This document shows positions 1-4,600 of a DNA stretch of 9,283 nt, in pieces. Position 1 is the first letter of the stretch, and the number at the start of each line of letters is the position of its first letter. This DNA comes from Clostridia bacterium (GTDB lineage Bacteria > Bacillota > DSM-16504 > Desulfitibacterales > Desulfitibacteraceae): NCBI GenBank assembly GCA_018333845.1, contig JAGXSK010000106.1, positions 1 to 9,283 on the forward strand. The letters are read 5' to 3'. Under the pieces are notes generated by a model. That model was given only the letters and a program-made list of their open reading frames with translations, made no database searches and was not told the origin of the DNA. The translations under genes were made by a program, and so were the position numbers.

Positions 1-2
1 TA

Positions 3-257
3 ATGAATCAGAACTACAAAATTAACATAAGCAAGAATGCGTTGAGATTTATTGATAAACAGGACATTCAGCAAAGAAAGAGGATCTTGACTGCTATTTA
101 TGGATTGCCTGAAGGTGATGTAAAGAAGTTAAAAGGCTATGAGTATTATAGACTTAGAGTTGGGGATTTCAGAGTTATTTTTACAAAGAATGATAAAGAA
201 CTCCTGATACTGGTTATCGATATAAGAAATAGAGGGCAAACATATGAGAATTTATAA
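3..257 (+). CDS. RelE/ParE-family toxin (mRNA interferase-type) of a toxin-antitoxin pair
   Basis: An 84-residue protein with the compact RelE fold pattern: an N-terminal strand (KINIS), a helical pair rich in K/R (residues 11-33), a basic K-K-L-K stretch (41-44), the hallmark YRLRVGDFRVIF strand pair (49-60), a hydrophobic strand LLILVIDI (67-74), and a C-terminal R75/R77...Y81 group resembling the catalytic Arg/Tyr of RelE. Such toxins cut mRNA in the ribosomal A site when the antitoxin is lost; that role is inferred from family. The length is normal for the family, so the gene appears complete. The window opens with TAATGA, so the ATG overlaps a possible TAA (1-3) or TGA (4-6) stop of an upstream gene. 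That is the usual overlap between antitoxin and toxin; the antitoxin itself lies outside the window. A terminator follows directly. Confidence 0.88.
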   Translation: MNQNYKINISKNALRFIDKQDIQQRKRILTAIYGLPEGDVKKLKGYEYYRLRVGDFRVIFTKNDKELLILVIDIRNRGQTYENL

Positions 258-262
258 ATTTG

Positions 263-290
263 TCGTACAGGAATGTACGATTTTTTATTT
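263..290 (+). terminator. Rho-independent terminator after the RelE-type toxin gene
   Basis: A perfect 6-bp stem TCGTAC (263-268) / GTACGA (275-280) with a 6-base loop AGGAAT is followed at once by TTTTTTATTT. It starts 5 bases after the toxin stop codon and separates the toxin-antitoxin unit from the next gene. Confidence 0.8.
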
Positions 291-577
291 AATATCACAG
301 GATAATCATAATGAACCTTATCATAATTGATAGTGATTTTAGTGAAATCAATTCAATTAATAATTTGCCTGAAAAGTCATTAATCTTTAAAAACCTTAAC
401 TTTAAATTAAAAATGTATATTTTTGTTGAAACAGGGCTAAAATAACTTGTGAACGGCCCATTTAGAAAAACCTGCCAGAAAATAAAAAAGAAAACATTAA
501 AGCAGGACAGAAAACAAACAACCAAAAACAAAAAAAGAAAATAAAAATGAATTTAAATTTGATAAAGAGGTGAAATT
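291..577. other. A-rich intergenic region with no confident gene
   Basis: This stretch carries no recognisable gene. One short + strand ORF (311-445, 44 codons) begins with ATG eight bases after a weak AGGA, but its product resembles nothing I know and its codons are far more AT-rich than those of neighbouring genes. A hydrophobic reading frame on the opposite strand (295-531) lacks a ribosome site and is the expected by-product of A-rich sequence. About 478-550 is strikingly A-rich and T-poor on the + strand. I found no convincing -35/-10 pair for the downstream peptidase gene. That gene's ribosome site is AAAGAGGTG (564-572). Confidence 0.6.
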
Positions 578-1477
578 ATGTATCACCATAAGCTGAAAAT
601 GATCCTTGCCATCCTGCTGGGGGTATTCATGGTGATAGCTTTTACAGCTTCTCATGTATCAGCTAATGACGCCATAACCCAGCAGCTGCTGTCATCGGGA
701 CAGGTAGATCCTGGCACAGCAGCAAGGGTCAATGCCTATACAGCCTTGTATCAGGTTAAGCCAGGAGATACTTTATGGGACATTGCTTACAAGTATAGAA
801 CAGACTGGGAAATGGTTGCGGCAATGAACAACTTATCCCAGAATTTCATTAGACCAGGACAAATACTAGTGCTCCCTGTGGAGAGAGAAGTAGTCTACAC
901 AGTGCAAAGGGGCGATTTTCTTAACAAGATTGCTGGAATGTTTAATGTAACAGTATATGAAATTGCAAAAGCAAATGGCATAGCTAATCCCAATATTCTA
1001 GCTGTAGGCCAGGAGCTTATTATTCCAGGAGTCCAAAATTCATTTCCAGTAAATAGTACTGACAATACCAGACTCAGGAGTGTAACAACAGCCAGTCGTG
1101 GTTCAGTGGTTAGCTTTTTATGGCCATGTGTGGGCCAAATAACTTCTGCTTTTGGGCCGAGAAGCAATGGTTTTCACCATGGATTGGATATTGCTGCTCC
1201 AAGGGGGGTAGAGGTAAAGGCTGCACGCAGCGGCAGGGTTGAATTTGCCGGATGGCTGAATATCTATGGCAGGACAGTAATAATAAACCATGGAAATGGC
1301 TATCAAACCCTCTATGCCCATAATAATCAGCTTTTAGTAAAGGAAGGTCAAAACGTGGCAGCTGGAGAAAGAATTGCTACTATAGGAGCTACCGGCAATG
1401 CCACAGGACCCCACGTGCACTTTGAGATAATAGTTGACGGTAAAAGGGTTGATCCCATGAGGTTTCTAAGAAACTAA
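578..1477 (+). CDS. Secreted double-LysM, M23-family peptidoglycan endopeptidase
   Basis: A 299-residue exported cell-wall hydrolase. A basic N-terminus, hydrophobic core (residues 8-24) and ASHVSA-ND form a signal peptide, with likely cleavage near residue 29. Two LysM peptidoglycan-binding modules follow: 57-100 (YQVKPGDTLWDIA...RPGQILVLP) and 106-150 (VYTVQRGDFLNKIA...VGQELIIPG). After a Ser/Thr-rich linker comes an M23 (LytM-type) zinc metallopeptidase domain, about 182-297. It keeps all the metal and catalytic residues: H200 and D204 in HxGxD, H248 in LYAH, and H279/H281 in HVH. M23 enzymes cleave peptide cross-links in peptidoglycan; the exact bond is not predictable here. The start is supported by AAAGAGGTG five bases upstream. 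The gene has its own leader and is followed by two hairpin repeats, so it is probably a single transcription unit. A role in growth, separation or sporulation is possible but not shown. Confidence 0.93.
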   Translation: MYHHKLKMILAILLGVFMVIAFTASHVSANDAITQQLLSSGQVDPGTAARVNAYTALYQVKPGDTLWDIAYKYRTDWEMVAAMNNLSQNFIRPGQILVLPVEREVVYTVQRGDFLNKIAGMFNVTVYEIAKANGIANPNILAVGQELIIPGVQNSFPVNSTDNTRLRSVTTASRGSVVSFLWPCVGQITSAFGPRSNGFHHGLDIAAPRGVEVKAARSGRVEFAGWLNIYGRTVIINHGNGYQTLYAHNNQLLVKEGQNVAAGERIATIGATGNATGPHVHFEIIVDGKRVDPMRFLRN

Positions 1478-1484
1478 CTAAATT

Positions 1485-1538
1485 GGGGACATTCCTGTCG
1501 TGGAAGATGGCAGTATTCGACAGGTGTGTCCCCTTTCC
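1485..1538. repeat. Hairpin repeat, copy A (53-bp unit)
   Basis: A long imperfect palindrome starts eight bases after the M23 gene stop codon. GGGGACA (1485-1491) pairs with TGTCCCC (1527-1533) and CCTGTCG (1494-1500) with CGACAGG (1518-1524), around a 17-base loop (1501-1517). Bases 1486-1538 recur without a mismatch at 1545-1597. The TTTCCTT that follows could make this copy act as a weak terminator for the M23 gene, but the U tract is interrupted. No coding potential. Confidence 0.85.
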
Positions 1539-1544
1539 TTAGGT

Positions 1545-1597
1545 GGGACATTCCTGTCGTGGAAGATGGCAGTATTCGACAGGTGTGTCCCCTTTCC
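1545..1597. repeat. Hairpin repeat, copy B (identical 53-bp unit)
   Basis: Exact copy of 1486-1538, separated from it by six bases (TTAGGT). It has the same stems: GGGACA (1545-1550) with TGTCCC (1586-1591), and CCTGTCG (1553-1559) with CGACAGG (1577-1583). It ends 21 bases before the -35 element of the rpmE promoter. Complete identity between copies means either recent duplication or ongoing conversion. Confidence 0.85.
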
Positions 1598-1618
1598 CTT
1601 TCCTTGGATATTTTATGT

Positions 1619-1647
1619 TTGCAAAGGATTTTTTTCTATGCTATAAT
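1619..1647 (+). promoter_or_regulatory. Sigma-A type promoter of rpmE with extended -10
   Basis: TTGCAA (1619-1624), a 17-base spacer and a perfect TATAAT (1642-1647), with TG one base upstream of the -10 (1639-1640, extended -10). The expected start of transcription is near 1654. There the leader begins with an inverted repeat, ACAGTTT (1652-1658) / AAACTGT (1671-1677). rpmE starts about 75 bases downstream. Confidence 0.72.
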
Positions 1648-1727
1648 ATCAACAGTTTGCTGATAGTTCTAAACTGTACTTATAACACACTAGAACACAT
1701 AATTTAGGGGAAAGGGGTGTGCTTCAG

Positions 1728-1934
1728 ATGAAAAAAAATACTCACCCAAAATATGAGCCAACTACTATAACCTGTGCATGTGGTTTTATCATTGATACCA
1801 GATCTACTAGTAAAGACATTAGGGTTGAAGTATGCTCAAAATGCCATCCTTTCTACACCGGCTCAAAGCAGCGTATTGTCGAAAAAGGTGGCCGGGTTGA
1901 AAGATTTAAAAAGAAATACGGTATGGATGGGTAA
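1728..1934 (+). CDS. rpmE: 50S ribosomal protein L31 (zinc-ribbon C+ form)
   Basis: A 68-residue L31 beginning with the family signature MKKNTHPKY. It has four cysteines in zinc-ribbon arrangement: C16-x-C18 and C36-x-x-C39. This is the C+ paralogue class that binds zinc, unlike the zinc-free form made under zinc starvation. L31 sits on the large subunit and contributes to the contact between subunits. A GTG nine bases upstream (1719) would add three residues. The ATG at 1728 is preferred because the conserved N-terminus begins there and AAAGGGGTG (1711-1719) lies eight bases ahead of it. The gene has its own promoter and a strong terminator, so it is mainly monocistronic, directly before prfA as in many Firmicutes. 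Confidence 0.95.
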   Translation: MKKNTHPKYEPTTITCACGFIIDTRSTSKDIRVEVCSKCHPFYTGSKQRIVEKGGRVERFKKKYGMDG

Positions 1935-1938
1935 CAAT

Positions 1939-1962
1939 AACGGAGCACCTGCTCCGTTTTTT
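1939..1962 (+). terminator. Rho-independent terminator of rpmE
   Basis: Stem ACGGAGC (1940-1946), loop ACCT, stem GCTCCGT (1951-1957), then a run of T through 1962. It lies five bases after the rpmE stop codon. The stem is GC-rich and perfect, so read-through into prfA should be limited. Confidence 0.92.
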
Positions 1963-1977
1963 GCTGTGAAATTATTT

Positions 1978-2004
1978 TTGTTATTTTACACATTCTGATA
2001 TAAT
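1978..2004 (+). promoter_or_regulatory. Probable promoter for the prfA leader (extended -10)
   Basis: TGATATAAT contains a perfect -10 hexamer (1999-2004) with an extended TGn motif (1996-1998). The best -35 is TTGTTA (1978-1983), at a short 15-base spacing, so the extended -10 would carry most of the recognition. It lies just after the rpmE terminator and 30 bases before the miniature element. If it is active, the element is transcribed as part of the prfA 5' leader, which would be roughly 370 bases long. Confidence 0.5.
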
Positions 2005-2033
2005 AATCCAGTAAGATTATCTAAAAAATTTAG

Positions 2034-2188
2034 TACTACAGCAAAATTTAGCAATTAGCGGAGCCATGGGCTACTCACCCGAGGGTCACCGCAGTGCAAC
2101 GAAGGTCCCAAGGGAAGACGATGGAACCGTCCCCATGGCATCCCTATGGCGAGGAATGTAACGAAACGAGTAACCTTTCGCTGTAGTA
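2034..2188. mobile_element. Miniature inverted-repeat element, copy 1 (155 bp, non-autonomous)
   Basis: A non-coding element bounded by terminal inverted repeats TACTACAGCAAAA (2034-2046) and TTTCGCTGTAGTA (2176-2188), which match at 12 of 13 positions. It is flanked by TTAG on both sides (2030-2033 and 2189-2192), apparently a 4-base target duplication. An inner inverted repeat GCCATGGG (2063-2070) / CCCATGGC (2132-2139) gives a nested stem. It aligns over its whole length with 4460-4582, but carries about 30 extra bases (2140-2169) containing a repeated ATGGC. It encodes no transposase; the source of mobilisation is unknown. It lies between the probable promoter and prfA. Confidence 0.78.
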
Positions 2189-2273
2189 TTAGGCGCAGAT
2201 TATTAGATTAAAGCCCTTCCTCCTCATTATGAATCTTCGGAGTCTTGCCGGCAAAAAAAGCTGGAGGTCTAGG

Positions 2274-2369
2274 ATGTTGGCTGTTATCCTGGAAATAATA
2301 AACAGCAAGACCATTGAGGGCATACTAAGGTTAGATTACATAATAATAAGAATAGCATTATATAGTTAG
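2274..2369 (+). CDS. Possible 31-residue leader ORF upstream of prfA, unknown function
   Basis: An ATG six bases after a good Shine-Dalgarno GGAGG (2263-2267) opens a 31-codon frame. It encodes a hydrophobic, Ile/Leu-rich peptide (begins MLAVILEII, ends RIALYS). Its TAG stop (2367-2369) overlaps the TAGAGGTG ribosome site of prfA, and prfA begins 12 bases after the stop. That arrangement fits translational coupling or a leader peptide. The same frame stays open upstream to an ATG at 2229 that has no ribosome site. I recognise no homologue. The region could equally be decayed sequence that keeps a chance frame, since many Firmicutes have a gene between rpmE and prfA (tdk in Bacillus). Low confidence that it is a real gene. 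Confidence 0.3.
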   Translation: MLAVILEIINSKTIEGILRLDYIIIRIALYS

Positions 2370-2381
2370 AGGTGAATGTAA

Positions 2382-3452
2382 ATGTTTGACAAGTTAGAAA
2401 GCATAGAAAAAAAATATGATGAATTGACCATGATGATGACAGATGCAAATGTTCTATCTAATCAAAAGGAACTGCAAAGGATTGCTAAAGCCCATTCAGA
2501 CCTCCAGGAAATTGTCAGTACCTACCGGGCTTACAAAAAGGCTGAAAAGGACTATAATGAAGCTGACAGCCTTATTAAAGAAGGAGGCCTTGAGCCAGAC
2601 TTTAAAGAAATGGTAGAAACGGAAAGGGAAGAAGCTGCAGAAACCAAGAAAAAACTTGCTGAAAAACTGCGGATTCTTCTTTTGCCCAGGGACCCTAACG
2701 ACAGCAAGAACGTTATCATGGAGATTAGAGCCGGAGCAGGTGGGGGTGAAGCTGCCCTGTTTGCAGGGGATTTATTTAAGCTCTATGTAAAATATGCTGA
2801 AAGCAAGGGCTGGAAGATAGAGGTTTTAAGTGTCCATGAAACAGACATTGGAGGCTTTAAAGAGATTGTCTTCTTGATTGAAGGCAATGGTGCCTACAGC
2901 CTGTTAAAATATGAAAGTGGAGTTCATAGGGTTCAAAGAATTCCCACAACAGAATCAGGGGGCAGAATCCATACCTCAACTGCGACAGTTGCAGTTTTGC
3001 CTGAGGTTGAAGAAGTGGATGTTGAGATTGACCCTAATGATTTAAGGATAGATGTATTCTGTTCAAGCGGACCTGGCGGTCAGTCAGTAAATACTACCCA
3101 GTCTGCCGTTAGGGTTACCCACATGCCTTCAGGCATAGTTGTATCCTGCCAGGATGAAAAATCCCAGCTAAAGAATAAGGAAAAGGCTCTAAAGGTGCTA
3201 AGGGCAAAGCTCTATGAAAAGGCCCAGGAGGAGCAGCAGCAGGCAATGGCAGGAAACAGAAAGAGCCAGGTAGGAACTGGCGATAGGAGCGAAAGGATAC
3301 GTACCTTTAATTATCCACAGGGCAGGGTAACTGACCATAGAATAGGCTTGACATTACACAAGCTTGACATGATACTCCTGGGGGATATACAGGAAATTAT
3401 TGATGCTCTGATAGCTCATGACCAGTCAGAGCAATTAAAAGACGTTGAGTAA
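2382..3452 (+). CDS. prfA: Peptide chain release factor 1 (RF1)
   Basis: Full-length RF1 (356 residues). It recognises UAA and UAG in the ribosomal A site and triggers hydrolysis of peptidyl-tRNA. The order is: an N-terminal coiled-coil region (1-105); the AGAGGGEAALFAGDL segment (117-131); the codon-recognition loop HRVQRIPTTES, in which PTT (188-190) is the PxT tripeptide specific to RF1 (RF2 has SPF); and the catalytic SSGPGGQSVNTTQSAVR region with GGQ at 232-234. Gln234 is the residue that PrmC methylates. TAGAGGTG (2367-2374) lies seven bases before the ATG. The probable promoter at 1978-2004 and the miniature element lie in its leader. prmC follows 78 bases downstream, so enzyme and substrate are encoded together. 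Confidence 0.97.
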   Translation: MFDKLESIEKKYDELTMMMTDANVLSNQKELQRIAKAHSDLQEIVSTYRAYKKAEKDYNEADSLIKEGGLEPDFKEMVETEREEAAETKKKLAEKLRILLLPRDPNDSKNVIMEIRAGAGGGEAALFAGDLFKLYVKYAESKGWKIEVLSVHETDIGGFKEIVFLIEGNGAYSLLKYESGVHRVQRIPTTESGGRIHTSTATVAVLPEVEEVDVEIDPNDLRIDVFCSSGPGGQSVNTTQSAVRVTHMPSGIVVSCQDEKSQLKNKEKALKVLRAKLYEKAQEEQQQAMAGNRKSQVGTGDRSERIRTFNYPQGRVTDHRIGLTLHKLDMILLGDIQEIIDALIAHDQSEQLKDVE

Positions 3453-3509
3453 CACCTCTTAAAACTGTAGTAAAGTGCAAGTAAGCGAAAAACCAAAAGT
3501 GGAAGTTGG

Positions 3510-3535
3510 AAGGAATTATTGAAAGGAATTATGGA
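3510..3535 (+). promoter_or_regulatory. Duplicated ribosome-site/start region of prmC
   Basis: Two 13-base tandem units, AAGGAATTATTGA (3510-3522) and AAGGAATTATGGA (3523-3535), differ by one base. The first gives a candidate TTG start at 3519, in frame, and the second gives ATG at 3531. Both starts have only a short gap to the nearest AAGGA. Alignment with known PrmC N-termini favours the ATG, in which case the first AAGGA may assist initiation from further upstream. Confidence 0.5.
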
Positions 3536-4373
3536 TAAAAGAGTCAGTGTTATTATTGAAGAAGGGGCTAACCTTTTAGAAAAGGCAGGGGTGGTCAATG
3601 GAAGGTCCGAGGCCACCCTTTTATTGCGTTACATTAAAAAATGGCAGCTGCACCAATTATTAATGAACATGCAGGAAGCTATGCCCCAGGAAGAGACTGA
3701 AGAATTCTTAAAACTAGTCCAGGTAAGGAAAACAGGCTATCCCCTGCAATATATTACAGGAATCCAGGAATTCATGGGCTTGGCATTTGAAGTAAACCCT
3801 CATGTATTAATACCCAGGTATGATACAGAAGTCCTTGTTGAAGCTGCGTTAAAAAAAAACCTGCCGCCCAAAGCCAGGGTTGTAGATGTTGGAACCGGCA
3901 GCGGTGCAATTGCCATTTCCCTGGCCAAGTTTAAGCCGCAGTGGGAAATATATGCCGTTGATATAAGTGGAGAAGCCCTTGAGATTGCCAAGAAAAACTC
4001 TAGAAAGCATGACGTAAGGGTCATCTTCCTCCAGGGTGATTTATTAGAACCTATAAAAAACGCCAGAATTAAACCTGACCTGATAATATCCAATCCGCCC
4101 TATATACCATCAGGGGAGATTGCTGACCTGATGAGGGAGGTTCAATTTGAACCATACCTTGCCCTGGAGGGGGGAAAAGATGGCCTGGATGTGTATAGAA
4201 GGCTTATACCCCAGGCATATTCATGCTTGGACAGGCAGGGTTGTCTCGCCCTGGAGACAGGATATGCTCAAGGCAAGGCAGTAAGGGAGCTCTGTAAAAG
4301 CGAGGGTTTTCAGCAGGTAGAAATAATCAAGGACTATCAAAACCATGACAGGGTGGTAACTGGCGTCAAGTAA
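3531..4373 (+). CDS. prmC: Peptide chain release factor N5-glutamine methyltransferase
   Basis: PrmC (HemK) transfers a methyl group from S-adenosylmethionine to the glutamine of the GGQ motif of release factors, raising termination efficiency. Counting from this ATG the protein has 280 residues, the family's usual size. It has an N-terminal helical domain (1-75), the segment HVLIPRYDTE (91-100), the SAM-binding motif VVDVGTGSGA (117-126), the acidic loop AVDIS (142-146), and SNPPY (187-191), the substrate-glutamine binding motif of N5-glutamine methyltransferases. Most relatives have Pro after IPR; here it is Tyr. An in-frame TTG at 3519 would add four residues, but the ATG fits the N-terminus of B. 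subtilis PrmC. The gene directly follows prfA, its substrate gene, and probably shares its transcript. Confidence 0.95.
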   Translation: MDKRVSVIIEEGANLLEKAGVVNGRSEATLLLRYIKKWQLHQLLMNMQEAMPQEETEEFLKLVQVRKTGYPLQYITGIQEFMGLAFEVNPHVLIPRYDTEVLVEAALKKNLPPKARVVDVGTGSGAIAISLAKFKPQWEIYAVDISGEALEIAKKNSRKHDVRVIFLQGDLLEPIKNARIKPDLIISNPPYIPSGEIADLMREVQFEPYLALEGGKDGLDVYRRLIPQAYSCLDRQGCLALETGYAQGKAVRELCKSEGFQQVEIIKDYQNHDRVVTGVK

Positions 4374-4409
4374 AAAATAATTCTACAATACATTTCCTAA
4401 CATATTCTT

Positions 4410-4451
4410 AAGTATATAAGGGAGAAGCTGGAAGCTTCAAGTCTTATACTT
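4410..4451 (+). other. Hairpin downstream of prmC, possible weak terminator or mRNA end
   Basis: AAGTATATAAG (4410-4420) pairs with CTTATACTT (4443-4451) with a 2-base bulge. Inside it GAAGCT (4424-4429) pairs with AGCTTC (4433-4438) over a GGA loop. It starts 36 bases after the prmC stop. Only a short run of T (ACTTTTG) follows, so it is a poor intrinsic terminator; it may protect the 3' end of the message or attenuate read-through. It ends eight bases before the second miniature element. Confidence 0.4.
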
Positions 4452-4459
4452 TTGAATAG

Positions 4460-4582
4460 TACTACAGCGAAATTTAGCAATTAGCGGAGTCATGGGGACG
4501 GTTCGAGGGTCACCGTAGTGCAATGAAGGTCCAAAGGGAAAACGATGGAGCCGTCCCCATGGCGTAGCCTTTCGCTGTAGTA
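4460..4582. mobile_element. Miniature inverted-repeat element, copy 2 (123 bp, non-autonomous)
   Basis: Perfect 13-base terminal inverted repeats TACTACAGCGAAA (4460-4472) and TTTCGCTGTAGTA (4570-4582), with ATAG on both sides (4456-4459 and 4583-4586) as an apparent target duplication. A perfect inner inverted repeat CATGGGGACGG (4491-4501) / CCGTCCCCATG (4551-4561) makes a strong nested hairpin. It aligns end to end with 2034-2188 but lacks about 30 bases near the right end. There is no coding capacity and no transposase nearby. Its right end is 18 bases before the antiporter ATG, with the ribosome site AGGAG (4589-4593) just outside it. Confidence 0.82.
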
Positions 4583-4600
4583 ATAGTTAGGAGAAAAATA

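Noticed and set aside
295..531. 78-codon reading frame on the - strand with a hydrophobic product
   Set aside because: No Shine-Dalgarno is present, the composition (Phe/Ile/Leu) is what A-rich DNA gives on the complement, and nothing resembles a known family.
1485..1597. Two-unit CRISPR-like array
   Set aside because: The units are palindromic, 53 bases long, with only six bases between them and no cas genes; this is a tandem hairpin repeat.
1774..1998. 74-codon + strand frame overlapping rpmE in another frame
   Set aside because: It overlaps the clear L31 gene and runs through its terminator.
2193..2273. T-box or other riboswitch in front of prfA
   Set aside because: Only short pairings are visible, such as CCTCC (2219-2223) with GGAGG (2263-2267); there is no T-box consensus and no recognised aptamer core.
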